From Eilatimonas milleporae (lineage in GTDB: Bacteria; Pseudomonadota; Alphaproteobacteria; Sphingomonadales; Kordiimonadaceae): 64,000 nt of DNA. This document shows, one piece after another, positions 1-8,603 of the stretch. The notes beneath the pieces are model-generated. The model saw nothing but the letters and a program-made list of their open reading frames with translations, was not told where the DNA came from and did no database searches. How positions within the stretch are numbered: position 1 is the stretch's first letter; each line of letters opens with the position of its first letter. The position numbers and the translations under genes are program-made. The stretch lies in contig NZ_REFR01000011.1 of NCBI RefSeq assembly GCF_003688555.1, positions 62,001 to 126,000 on the forward strand, written 5' to 3'.

Positions 1-426
1 TTTCTGCCGCATGCCCTTGGAATAGGCGCCTGCCTTGCGTTCGGCGGCGTCCCGGTCGAGGCCGGCCTCCGCCAGAATGTCCAGCAGGGCCTCGCGAGGG
101 GTCCGCTCTCCCGCCAGGCTGTCGAAAAACTCAAGATTCTCGATCCCGCTCAGGGTTGGGTAGAGGGCCACATTCTCCGGGATATAGGCCAGACGTTTTC
201 TGGCGTCTTCCGGTGCATCGGCCACATTGCAGCCATCCACGAACGCGGTTCCGCCCGATGGCGTCAAAAACCCCAGAAAAAGATTGATCGTCGTGGTCTT
301 GCCCGCACCGTTCGCCCCCAGAAGGCAGAAAATCTCACCTTCCGCGATGCTCAGATTCAGACCGGACAGTGCGGTCAATCCATTGAAATTTTTCGATAAA
401 TCCTCGGCCTTTAGCAATGCGTGCAT
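1..426 (-). CDS. ABC transporter ATP-binding protein (partial)
   Basis: The frame opens at an ATG at 426 and runs off the left edge, giving 142 codons without a stop. It encodes the N-terminal part of an ABC-type ATPase: the Walker A motif GANGAGKTT lies near residues 37-45, followed by a Q-loop-like segment around PENVALYPTLSG. The order (short N-terminal strand, Walker A, then a DGCNVADAPEDARK segment) is that of ABC-2 type exporter or copper-processing (NosF-like) ATPases. The signature and Walker B motifs lie outside the window. The substrate cannot be told. A membrane subunit would be expected downstream, beyond the edge. Confidence 0.9.
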   Translation of the reverse strand, partial: MHALLKAEDLSKNFNGLTALSGLNLSIAEGEIFCLLGANGAGKTTTINLFLGFLTPSGGTAFVDGCNVADAPEDARKRLAYIPENVALYPTLSGIENLEFFDSLAGERTPREALLDILAEAGLDRDAAERKAGAYSKGMRQK

Positions 427-755
427 TCTTGCCGTCCTTCATCTGTTTGAAAGCCGGGGCCATCCTTGGGCAAAACAGGAGAAAACCGGATATCATGCCA
501 TCAGACCCGACCCCGATACCTACTTTAGGTTCTCAATTGTTATACCATAACATTACGCATCTTATATCAAGGACTATCGGCACTGCGTACGCCCGGATTG
601 GATGCGCGTGCGGCAGGCGGCCCTGGCGGTATAATGATGTTTGCGCCCGGTTGCATTCCACCTGAAACCGAATAGTGTTTGGCATGGCGGCGGCCGTGCC
701 GGCCCCGGAAATCATATGACCCGGAATACGACCCCGATCTCATGAAAGGTGATCC
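427..755. other. Intergenic region, divergent promoters expected
   Basis: These 329 bases separate the leftward ABC ATPase from the rightward nitronate monooxygenase gene, so both promoters should lie here. The part around 505-580 is AT-richer than the surroundings. I see no convincing ORF, repeat or consensus promoter. Confidence 0.5.
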
Positions 756-1748
756 ATGAAAACCCGTATTACAGAGCTTTTCGGTATTGAACATCCCATC
801 ATACAGGGCGGCATGCATTATGTCGGATTTGCCGAAATGGCGGCCGCCGTCTCGAATGCCGGTGGCCTGGGCATCATTACGGGACTGACCCAGAAAACCG
901 CCGGCGATCTCGCTAATGAAATCGCCCGGTGCCGCGACATGACCGACAAGCCCTTCGGTGTCAATCTGACCTTTCTGCCGACGCTGAACCCGCCCGATTA
1001 CCCGGCCTATGTAAAAGCGATTATTGAAGGCGGGATCAAGGTGGTGGAAACCGCCGGGAGGAATCCGGAACCCGTGCTGCCGGCGCTGAAAGATGCCGGT
1101 ATCAGGGTCATCCATAAATGCACCTCCGTCCGCCATTCGCTGAAAGCGCAAAGCATCGGCTGTGATGCGGTATCGGTTGACGGGTTTGAATGCGGCGGCC
1201 ATCCGGGCGAGGATGACGTGCCCAACATGATCCTCCTCCCCCGTGCGGCGGACGAGCTGGAAATCCCCTTCGTGTCCTCGGGCGGTATGGCCGACGGCCG
1301 GTCGCTTGTCGCTTCCCTTGCCATGGGGGCGGACGGTATGAATATGGGCACCCGCTTCATCGCCACGAAGGAGGCGCCGGTTCATGACAATGTCAAAGCC
1401 GCCATCGTCGCCGCATCCGAGCTGGACACCCGCCTGGTCATGCGGCCCCTGCGCAACACCGAACGGGTTCTCAGCAATGCGGCGGTCGAACGCCTTCTGG
1501 AAAAGGAGAAGGAACTGGGCGCCAGCCTCAAATTCGAAGACATCATCGAGGAAGTTGCCGGCGTCTATCCCCGTATCATGACGGAAGGCGACATGGATGC
1601 GGGCGCCTGGTCCTGCGGCATGGTGGTCGGTCTGATCAACGACATTCCCACCTGCAAGGAACTGATTGACCGCATCATGTCCGAGGCCGAGCAGATCATC
1701 CGGCAGCGGCTGGAAGGCGCTCTCGCCGAAACGGTTGCCGCCGCCTGA
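756..1748 (+). CDS. Nitronate monooxygenase (2-nitropropane dioxygenase family)
   Basis: The 330-residue product is a full-length FMN-dependent TIM-barrel enzyme of the nitronate monooxygenase family, which oxidises alkyl nitronates to carbonyl compounds and nitrite. The N-terminus has the family's opening (FGIEHPIIQGGMHYVG), followed by GGLGIITG, the DGFECGGHPGEDD segment that contains the family His, and the phosphate-binding SSGGMADG and GADGMNMGTRF segments. A Shine-Dalgarno-like AAAGGTG lies 5-6 nt before the ATG. Related enoyl-ACP reductase II (FabK) proteins share this fold, so the physiological substrate is uncertain. It appears monocistronic. Confidence 0.9.
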   Translation: MKTRITELFGIEHPIIQGGMHYVGFAEMAAAVSNAGGLGIITGLTQKTAGDLANEIARCRDMTDKPFGVNLTFLPTLNPPDYPAYVKAIIEGGIKVVETAGRNPEPVLPALKDAGIRVIHKCTSVRHSLKAQSIGCDAVSVDGFECGGHPGEDDVPNMILLPRAADELEIPFVSSGGMADGRSLVASLAMGADGMNMGTRFIATKEAPVHDNVKAAIVAASELDTRLVMRPLRNTERVLSNAAVERLLEKEKELGASLKFEDIIEEVAGVYPRIMTEGDMDAGAWSCGMVVGLINDIPTCKELIDRIMSEAEQIIRQRLEGALAETVAAA

Positions 1749-1770
1749 CCCGGCGCACATGCCCATCCTG

Positions 1771-1801
1771 CCACGCGGGTGCCTGCCGGCTGCCCGCGTG
1801 G
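1771..1801. repeat. Inverted repeat downstream of nitronate monooxygenase
   Basis: CCACGCGGG (1771-1779) pairs perfectly with CCCGCGTGG (1793-1801) over a 13-base loop. There is no following T-run, so it is not a classical intrinsic terminator, although it lies 23 bases after the stop codon and may act as a 3' stabiliser. Confidence 0.5.
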
Positions 1802-1820
1802 TGACGGCCCCGAACCGGTG

Positions 1821-1866
1821 CCCCCAGATCCCTTGCTCTCAGATTCCTTGCCCCCAGATTCCTGCC
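1821..1866. repeat. Imperfect short direct repeats
   Basis: Three degenerate copies of a roughly 13-15 base unit related to CAGATTCCTTGCC lie in tandem between the convergent nitronate monooxygenase and PEP-mutase-like genes. It is non-coding and its function is unknown. Confidence 0.45.
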
Positions 1867-1897
1867 ATCAGACCCTTAGCGGTCGTGCCTGTTGCGA

Positions 1898-2659
1898 TCA
1901 GGCCGCGTCCCTGAACCGGGCTGCCAGGTCCTGCATGGCGTCGATATAGGGGCCGGGCCCGTAACTGACACGGGCCACTCCGAGCGCCGCCAGGTCCTGC
2001 ACGGACGGCGCCCCGTCCAGCATCATGACATTGACCGGCAGGCTCACGCCGTCGCAAACCTTGCCGATCAGGTCCCCATCGACAAGGCCGGGCACAAAGA
2101 AACCGCTGGCACCCGCTTCCGTATAGGCTGCGGCCCGGTCCAGTGCATCCGCCAGCAGACCGGCATGTTTGCTGCGGTCGGGTTCCTTCAGGAAAACATC
2201 CGTTCTGGCGTTGATAAACAAGGGCAGGCCGGTGCTGTCCGCCGCCTGACGGATTGCTCTGATCCTGTCCGCCTGCGTCTGCGTATCGTACAGCCCTTCG
2301 CCGTTAACAACCCGGTCTTCGTAATTGATGCCGGTGGCCCCTGTCTCCATAAGCCGGGCGGCATTGGCGGCGGTGTCTTCCGCCGTCTCGGCGTAACCGC
2401 CTTCGAAGTCGACAGTGACCGGCACGTCCACCGTTGCCGCGATGCGCCCGGCGATCCGCAGGAGTAGGTCCAGCGGGATTTCCTCGCCGTCGCCGTATCC
2501 TTGTGCCGCCGCCACCGACCAGCTGCCGGTGGCAACCGCCTTTGCGCCGGCCTCGGCAATGGCCCTGGCGCTGCCAGCATCCCAGATATTGTACAGGATC
2601 ACAGGATCCCCAGGCACGTGAAGGTCAGCAAACAGGCGGGCTTTTTCGGTTTGGGTCAT
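1898..2659 (-). CDS. Isocitrate lyase/PEP mutase family protein
   Basis: This 253-residue protein belongs to the isocitrate lyase/phosphoenolpyruvate mutase superfamily, TIM-barrel enzymes that make or break C-C or C-P bonds in alpha-oxycarboxylates. Visible features are the N-terminal LYNIWDAGSARAIAEAG strand, the metal-binding VDFEGGYAE and GINYEDR segments, and LFINARTDVFL. The start at 2659 was chosen because GGGAGAAG lies just upstream; a longer frame to 2770 has no support. The isocitrate lyase KKCGH motif is not seen, so the protein is more like oxaloacetate decarboxylase or methylisocitrate-lyase-like members. Its exact reaction is unknown. Confidence 0.88.
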   Translation of the reverse strand: MTQTEKARLFADLHVPGDPVILYNIWDAGSARAIAEAGAKAVATGSWSVAAAQGYGDGEEIPLDLLLRIAGRIAATVDVPVTVDFEGGYAETAEDTAANAARLMETGATGINYEDRVVNGEGLYDTQTQADRIRAIRQAADSTGLPLFINARTDVFLKEPDRSKHAGLLADALDRAAAYTEAGASGFFVPGLVDGDLIGKVCDGVSLPVNVMMLDGAPSVQDLAALGVARVSYGPGPYIDAMQDLAARFRDAA

Positions 2660-2812
2660 GATCTTCTCCCTGAAGATGAAAATGGTGAATGGGGTGCGAT
2701 AAAAGCGTCTGCCCGCTGTCGGTCGGCCTCGTCTGCGGAGTTCCGGCGGTGAAGAGAAAATCGGTCTCAACGGTCGGCATGCCCGTTACCTTTGAGTATC
2801 CCGACCGCCAGG

Positions 2813-3445
2813 TCATGGGGCGGTATTGATTGGTCGGGGACATGCTTTCTGTCTGCCGTTTCTTATGTCGGCGGTGCCTGCGGCGTGTCTGCCACGGCCG
2901 CGCAGGGATGACGGCGGCCGTCCGTACAGCTTTCGGAAGGCGGCGTTCATGCGCCGGACGCTGCCGAAGCCGGCCTGGGCGGCAACATCCGCCATCGCAA
3001 GCCGGGTGTCGCTGATCAGCCGTTTGGCCCTTTGCAGGCGCAGCGTCTGCGCCACCTGAATGGGGGATGCGCCCAGATGTTCCGCAAACAGGCGCGACAT
3101 GTGGCGCGGCCCGATGCCCAGCCGGTCTGACAGGGCCGCGACGCTGCCCTCGTCCAGGGCGCCGGCCTCGATCAGTTTCAGGGCCCGTTCCACCGTGCTC
3201 CGCGTGCCGTTCCAGGCCGGGCAGAAGGGCGCGGTTTCCGGCCGGCAACGCAGACAGGGCCGGTAGCCGGCCTGTTCGGCCCCCGCCGCACTGGGGTAAA
3301 AGCGGATATTTCTGGTCAGCGGTTGCCGCACCCGGCAGACCGGGCGGCAATATACCCCCGTGGTATCGACCGCGACAAAGAACACCCCGTCAAAGGCGGG
3401 GTCGCGGCGCAGCCGGGCCTGATTGCATGTCTCGAAATCCAGCAT
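2813..3445 (-). CDS. adaA: AdaA-like methylphosphotriester-DNA methyltransferase / AraC-type activator
   Basis: The 210-residue product has an N-terminal Ada zinc domain (residues about 5-75) with the four expected cysteines C33, C37, C64 and C67. In Ada proteins the first of these takes the methyl group from methylphosphotriesters in DNA. A helix-turn-helix AraC domain follows (about 85-180, with FGSVRRMNAAFRKLYG). Length and architecture match Bacillus AdaA. The C-terminal O6-methylguanine methyltransferase of E. coli Ada and the AlkA glycosylase found in Ada-AlkA fusions are absent, and no remnant of either is visible downstream. It probably senses methylation damage and activates repair genes. 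Confidence 0.88.
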   Translation of the reverse strand: MLDFETCNQARLRRDPAFDGVFFVAVDTTGVYCRPVCRVRQPLTRNIRFYPSAAGAEQAGYRPCLRCRPETAPFCPAWNGTRSTVERALKLIEAGALDEGSVAALSDRLGIGPRHMSRLFAEHLGASPIQVAQTLRLQRAKRLISDTRLAMADVAAQAGFGSVRRMNAAFRKLYGRPPSSLRGRGRHAAGTADIRNGRQKACPRPINTAP

Positions 3446-3629
3446 GTCTCCGGACTATCATATCTGCCCCCGCCGGCGCGAGGGCGCCTGAAAGGATGAT
3501 GTCCGAAAGCGGCCGGTCTTTCCGCATACCCGGTCAAGCGGATCCTGATCCGCCCGTTATGCGGATTCTTCGTTCAGTCCCAGCCGTTAGGGCAGGTCTT
3601 CAGGCCCAGAGCTCGTCAGTCCAGAGTCA

Positions 3630-4421
3630 TCAGGACCCGCTCTCTGTGCCGTCCTGCTGTTGCTCATGCCACTGCGGCATGCGGCGGCACCATTCGCGCC
3701 ATGCGCCTTCGGCCAGTAGGCCGGCAGGCGCCGGCAGGAACAGGGGCAGGTCCAGCGCGGCGCGGGCCGCATGCACGGCCTCATCGCTCAGTCGGCTGCC
3801 GTCCGCCGGGTTCCAGCCCTGGGCAATGGCGGTTTCAACCAGATCCAGTTCCTGGCCCCAGTAATAAAGCTCCTCAGCCTGGACATTGGCCTGCATCTTT
3901 CGTGTCTCGGCCAGGTTTTCCGCCTGTCCCATGACCGGCCACGTGTCGGCAAACATGAAATCGACCGGCGTGTCCGGTTTCCATTCCCGGGCGTCGGCCA
4001 TGATGACGCGCACCTTTTCCCATTCCGCCGGGCGGTGTTCGGGCGGCAGTGTCTGCTCGAACAGGGCCGGCACCTGAGGGTTGATCTCGATGACCGTGAC
4101 CCGGTCCACATCTTCGCGGCAGGCGGCGGCCACAGCGGTCCAGCCCATGCCGAACCCCATGATCACCGTGTGTCCGCGGGCAGGGCGCACCCCCCATTCG
4201 CTGCTTTCGATTTCCAAAGGCGTGGTCGACATCCATGTCTTGGGGGCGTCGCCCCTGTGCGACAGGATGGCGGCGTTCTGGATGAAATATCCCTTGTCCG
4301 AACGCCAGTAGCCGATGCCCGAGGCAAAAGGCATGACCTGCAATTCCCAGTCGCCATATGTGCCGGGTTGATAGGCCGGCATGTAAAGATCGGTTGAAAA
4401 CAGGGCAGGTGTCTCTGACAT
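3630..4421 (-). CDS. Class I SAM-dependent methyltransferase, spermidine-synthase-like
   Basis: This 263-residue protein has a Rossmann-type SAM-binding core: glycine-rich motif I in HTVIMGFGMGWTAVAAA (about residues 84-100), an acidic motif in RVTVIEINPQVPALF, and motif II/III around VRVIMADAREW and DFMFADTW. The arrangement resembles spermidine synthase and related methyltransferases, but the polyamine-binding signature is not evident. A GGAG lies 6 bases before the ATG. No neighbour suggests a substrate, so it is annotated only to fold level. Confidence 0.75.
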   Translation of the reverse strand: MSETPALFSTDLYMPAYQPGTYGDWELQVMPFASGIGYWRSDKGYFIQNAAILSHRGDAPKTWMSTTPLEIESSEWGVRPARGHTVIMGFGMGWTAVAAACREDVDRVTVIEINPQVPALFEQTLPPEHRPAEWEKVRVIMADAREWKPDTPVDFMFADTWPVMGQAENLAETRKMQANVQAEELYYWGQELDLVETAIAQGWNPADGSRLSDEAVHAARAALDLPLFLPAPAGLLAEGAWREWCRRMPQWHEQQQDGTESGS

Positions 4422-4696
4422 GGCGGTCTCCGCGACGGGATGTGGGCATTGGTGGGGCGTTCGTGGCCGAAAAGGATATCATCTTGTGCTCAGATCGACT
4501 TTTAATTGAGTTTTACCCACTGTGAAAGACGGTTTTTCCGCTTGCGAAACGGACAATTGAAAATCAACGTTCCCTGCGGCACCTTCCGGGACGAAGCCTG
4601 TGCGGTCCGCGTATGGCAGCACCGGTGTCGGTTTCCGACAGCCGGCCCGGTCATCCCGGAGCGCGCAATCGATGCCAGGCAGTTCAGGACAAGACC

Positions 4697-5249
4697 ATGA
4701 CCGATCCGGTGACAGTTGCACGCCCCGGCCTTGTCGTCCGCGCAGCGGCAGGACAGGACTTTCCCGCCATACACGCCATTTATGAACGGGAAGTGCTGCA
4801 CGGCGTCGCCACGTTTGAGGAAGACCCGCCCACGGTGGACACCCTGCTGTCGCGCTGCGACACGGTCCGGGCTCTCGGTCTGCCCTATCTGGTGGCCGAA
4901 CTGGATGGCCGGGTTGCCGGCTATGCCTATGCGGCCGAATACCGTTCGCGCCCGGCCTACCGCTGGACGGTTGAGGATTCCGTCTATGTCGCAGAAGGGA
5001 TGCACGGGCGCGGGGTTGGCACCGCCCTGCTCCAGGCCCTGATTCACCGCATGCGAGGCCGGGCCCTGGCGCCAGATGATCGCCGTCATCGGCAACAGCG
5101 GCAATGCCGGCTCAATCGCCCTGCATGCGCGTCTCGGCTTTCGCACCGTCGGCACGTTCCAGGCCGCCGGTTTCAAATTCGGCCGCTGGGTGGACACCGT
5201 CCTCATGCAGCGCCCGCTCGGCCCCGGCGCGGACAGCCCGCCCACCTGA
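4697..5249 (+). pseudogene. GNAT acetyltransferase, phosphinothricin acetyltransferase-like, frameshifted
   Basis: Translation from the ATG at 4697 gives a phosphinothricin-acetyltransferase-like GNAT protein (IYEREVLHGVATFEEDPPT, then VAGYAYAAEYRSRPAYRWT, then the acetyl-CoA loop MHGRGVGTALLQALI) until about residue 118, where homology jumps to another frame. Reading from TGC at 5052 restores CEAGPWRQMIAVIGNSGNAG and a normal GNAT C-terminus ending at the TGA at 5247-5249. One extra base near 5048-5052 accounts for the shift. As read, the protein is non-functional. It is either a true pseudogene or a sequencing error. Confidence 0.85.
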
Positions 5250-5371
5250 TTACCGAGCCGTCCGGTGCCGAACGGTCCGGGACGGCGCCCGCCGGGTACG
5301 GTGCCCATCCCATGGCCGGGGTGGGGTGGAGCTTGCGGCCTTGCCCGTATCTTATGTCCGGGTTGCCCGCT

Positions 5372-6265
5372 TTACTGGTCGGGCTCGATTTCCAGGGCCG
5401 TTCGTCTGCGTCTTGGCGTCGGCGCCCAGATGTCGTCCGCCATCAGGGCCTCGGCCCTGGCCTCCGCCCGGTTCGGCAGACGTGTCAGGAAATCCAGCTG
5501 TGTGGCCCGCTCGATCGCGTCGATGCTGGTGATGTGGCGCTGCGACAGTTGTTCGCGCCCGGCGGACTGTGGAATGGTCAGGGCCAGGACCTCCACATTC
5601 GACATGCGGCCGTAAGGATAGCGTATGGGGTCGAAAAGGATGCAGTAATAGGATTCTGGCACGGGGATTTGCACACCGCTGCCGCTGCGGGTCACCACCG
5701 GCGGATTGTCGCCGAAAATCGGTCCCACCAACACCCACACATGGTCCATGGCCGGTGCATAGTCATTCAGGATGCGGGCTTCCAGATTGGCCCAGATGCC
5801 CTGATTCATACGGGCGTATTGCGGGCTCATATTCGACATGAAAAAGGTTTCCATCTGGGCCAGCCGCCCGAATTGCTGGTTGATGGCCTCGTTCGGCACC
5901 AGATGGCCCCGGTTTAGCGGAACCTGGCGGCCACCGGCATTCGGGTCGGGGTCCGGGATCTTGCCGAAGGGGCGCGGGTCGATCCGGTCGCCCGCGGACA
6001 ATCTTTCATCGTCATAGAACAGCTGCGGCCGGTCATAGTCCACATGATGGTCGGCGTCCGCCACCCGGTACGCCGCCCACAGCGGCTGCTTGCGGAAGGA
6101 TGAAAAGCCGACCACATATCCGTGATTGATCAGCACCGTGACCTTGTGGTCCGGATCCTTGTTGAACGGACGGCCGTTGAAACAGAACAGGTCGATCAGA
6201 TATTCGGACGGTTTGCAGTCCGGATGGATTTCGGAATTGTCGTATGTGTCGTCTGTCTCAGGCAT
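5372..6265 (-). CDS. DNA/RNA non-specific endonuclease (DRGH-type)
   Basis: The 297-residue product carries the beta-beta-alpha-metal nuclease motif of the Serratia NucA family as LNRGHLVPN, where the His acts as general base in known members, followed by FFMSNMSPQYARMNQGIWANLE with the metal-binding Asn. It hydrolyses DNA and RNA in characterised relatives. The start at 6265 follows GGGGGACC; a longer frame reaches 6421 but has low-complexity sequence. No signal peptide is obvious from this start, which is unusual for the mostly secreted family. The first residue of the DRGH motif is Asn, as in several homologues. Confidence 0.85.
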   Translation of the reverse strand: MPETDDTYDNSEIHPDCKPSEYLIDLFCFNGRPFNKDPDHKVTVLINHGYVVGFSSFRKQPLWAAYRVADADHHVDYDRPQLFYDDERLSAGDRIDPRPFGKIPDPDPNAGGRQVPLNRGHLVPNEAINQQFGRLAQMETFFMSNMSPQYARMNQGIWANLEARILNDYAPAMDHVWVLVGPIFGDNPPVVTRSGSGVQIPVPESYYCILFDPIRYPYGRMSNVEVLALTIPQSAGREQLSQRHITSIDAIERATQLDFLTRLPNRAEARAEALMADDIWAPTPRRRRTALEIEPDQ

Positions 6266-6606
6266 TGTTGGTCCCCCAGGCATGCCGGCTGTTGCTGTCG
6301 GCCCGCGAAGCGGCGGCCCCTTCCCACGGGTGGCCGCCGGCCAGACCGGTGCGTGGACAAGGAAAATCCGCCCAGTGATCTTCCGGGATCTTCCGGTGAC
6401 CTTTTGGGATCTTAAGGGCAAATCATATTCCCTTTAAGCGGGAAGATGTGACACTTTTTCAGGTGATGCGCGACAGGGCCGCCCTGCGGGGCGGTGCCCG
6501 TTTCCCACCGTCAGACCTGCGGCGCCCATACCGGCCGCGTCAAAGCCACGGGTCCAAATGCTTGGGCCATGGCTCCCGCTGTCAAGGACGGGTGCAAGGC
6601 GGCGGC
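6266..6606. other. Intergenic region
   Basis: These 341 bases lie between two leftward genes. They contain the nuclease promoter region (AT-rich patch near 6410-6440) and a GC-rich, hairpin-prone segment near 6475-6500 without a T-run. No gene is supported. Confidence 0.45.
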
Positions 6607-7386
6607 TTACCCGTCCTTTGATGCGGGGAAAGCGCCGTGCCGCCCGGCGCCGCCGGCAAACCGTCCGGCGCCGGCGGCGGTCTCGCCGCTGCCGATGGTG
6701 TCGAGGCCGCGCCGCAGTTCAAAGCGCGTGGCCTCCTCCAGGCTCAGGTCCCACTGCGCCAGCACCGAGGCCCGGTCGTTGCGCATACAGTTTTGCGGAA
6801 AGGCGGCGATCTGCCCGGCCAGTTCCAGCGCGCCTTCAAGGGCCTTGCCCGGTGGGGTCACCCGGTTGGCCAGACCGATCCGCAGGGCCTCGTCCGCCGC
6901 CACCGGGCGGCCTGTCAGGATCAGGTCCAGCGCGTGCGACTGGCCGATCAGACGCGGCAGCCTGACCGTGCCAAGGTCGATCAGGGGCACGCCGAAGCGC
7001 CGGCAGAAAATCCCGAATGTGGCGTCTTCCGCCATCACCCGCAGGTCGCACCAAAGGGCCAGTTCCATCCCGCCGGCCACCGCATAGCCCTCCACCGCCG
7101 CGATCACCGGCTTTGACAGGGTCATGCGGGTCGGTCCCATGGGGCCGTCGCCGTCCTCGGCCACCCGGTTGCCCCGGCCGTCCGCCAGCGCTTTCAGGTC
7201 CGCGCCGGCGCAGAAATGGCCGCCGTCGCCTTGCAGCACCGCCACCGATGCCCCGGCATCTTCCTCAAACTGCTGGAATGCCGCCGCCAGGGCCGCGGCG
7301 GTGGCGCCGTCGACGGCATTGCGGCGTTCGGCCCGTCTGATGGTGACGACGGCAACGGACCCGTCACGCGCATAGCTCACAGTCAT
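6607..7386 (-). CDS. Enoyl-CoA hydratase/isomerase family protein
   Basis: This 259-residue crotonase-fold protein has the first oxyanion-hole segment GGHFCAGADLKALADG near residue 60 and the second at AVEGYAVAGGMELALWCDLRV near residue 105, followed by the helix FGVPLIDLGTVRLPRLIG. The start at 7386 follows a GGAGGA site. Asp/Leu residues replace the second catalytic Glu region of classical hydratases, so substrate and reaction type (hydratase, isomerase or other) are open. It stands alone and is not in an obvious beta-oxidation operon. Confidence 0.88.
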   Translation of the reverse strand: MTVSYARDGSVAVVTIRRAERRNAVDGATAAALAAAFQQFEEDAGASVAVLQGDGGHFCAGADLKALADGRGNRVAEDGDGPMGPTRMTLSKPVIAAVEGYAVAGGMELALWCDLRVMAEDATFGIFCRRFGVPLIDLGTVRLPRLIGQSHALDLILTGRPVAADEALRIGLANRVTPPGKALEGALELAGQIAAFPQNCMRNDRASVLAQWDLSLEEATRFELRRGLDTIGSGETAAGAGRFAGGAGRHGAFPASKDG

Positions 7387-7538
7387 TGCATTCCTCCAAG
7401 TAAAAGACGGCGGATCAACCGCATTGACGCACAGAAAAGACGCCACCGCCACCCCATGACTGTCCATGCCCGTCCATGCCCATACGAGGTGGCGCTGCGC
7501 CCTGTATCGACTGGGGCCATGGGCGGGCATAGGCGGCG

Positions 7539-7745
7539 TCAGGCAGGGTCCTCAGGGGGGCGGCGGGTGGCCGGGACCCGTGGTTTGCAGGCTGCCGCCG
7601 GCGGACGGTCCGTCATCCGCGTGTATTTTTTACAGTGGTCTCGTGGGGCTCCGCAGTCTGGGCATATCTGGGCGGGGCGCCGTTTGGTCGGGGTCGGAAC
7701 CGGTTTCCGTGTCCTCCAGACAAGCCGTGGGTCGTGCTCCGTCAT
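7539..7745 (-). CDS. Small hypothetical protein with Cys-rich (CPDCG) motif
   Basis: A 68-codon frame starts at the ATG at 7745 with a GGAAG 8 bases upstream. It has CPDCG followed by HC eight residues later, resembling a minimal zinc ribbon, inside a basic and proline-rich chain. I do not recognise the family. Support is only the ribosome site, the cysteine pattern and the lack of a competing gene; it could be chance. Confidence 0.35.
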   Translation of the reverse strand: MTEHDPRLVWRTRKPVPTPTKRRPAQICPDCGAPRDHCKKYTRMTDRPPAAACKPRVPATRRPPEDPA

Positions 7746-8603
7746 TACATTGCTTCCGTACCTTGGGGTGTCGCGCCAAGCTACGGACAATGGGCTGCGC
7801 GACGCACTCTGTTGCTCCCACATGCCCAGTCTTCCCAATCCCAGTCTCCTGGTCCCGGTGTTCCCGGTGATTTTATGGGGTCCCCAGCGGTTCCATGGCT
7901 AAACCAATATGGCGATCAGTCAATTTTTGCGTGGGTTTTTATGACTATAACACCCGTTTTTTAGTCATTTCCTCACGAAAAAAAGCAATCTTAAAGCGAT
8001 GTAGTCAGAAGGGAACAGGGCTGTGCCGGAGGGAAAGGCTATGGCGCCGGTTCTGAATTGTAGATGAAGAGGAATTGCAGACAAAACCGGGGGTTGGGTT
8101 TTTTCCGCCAAGGGCCTCTCGGTGAACCGCTGTTTTCCTTGGATTCCGGGCTTTGTCTCCTATGCGGATGGGGTGGCATCACAAGGCTATCAACCCTTTG
8201 TGATACAGATATCTGTTTCCGCAGGTGAGGGGATTAGGAGGTGTTGTTTTGTCATAGGCGCGAGGGTCCCTCTTAAAATTCAAGGGCTATCATGGCTGAA
8301 AGGCTGAAGCGCGGAAATGAAGTATACGGCAGAGCAAGCCGGATGCGGCCGCGCGCACCGGCCGAGACGTGTGGTGCGAAACCTGTCTTGACGTGGTCTT
8401 CCCTGTCCGTCATCAGAAACCCAAGGGTTTGGCACCGTGAACGCGCAGCGGATTGATCCGTGGTCGGGTCCGAACACACTTGGGCGTCTGGCCGGGCTTT
8501 GCCGTCCGGCAGGCACTTTACGGCTGTCATACTGTCCGACGATTGGGAAAGGCTCCAGGTACTTTGCGACTTTTCCGATCCGGCATGAAGGGAAACAAGG
8601 TTC
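7746..8603. other. Long intergenic region before frmA
   Basis: These 858 bases contain no gene I can support. The stretch 7900-8010 is AT-rich (with a run of A near 7978) and could hold promoter elements. The frames seen around 8273-8720 are antisense shadows. The formaldehyde-responsive promoter of frmA-fghA is expected in its right-hand part. Confidence 0.4.

Noticed and set aside
567-1766. 399-codon - strand frame over the nitronate monooxygenase gene
   Set aside because: It is an antisense shadow with no domain; the + strand gene is clear.
1771-1801. Intrinsic terminator for the nitronate monooxygenase gene
   Set aside because: Perfect stem but no T-run; kept only as an inverted repeat.
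2660-2812. Possible lost AlkA half of an Ada-AlkA fusion
   Set aside because: No glycosylase sequence is visible in any frame downstream, and the 210-residue length matches the complete AdaA type.
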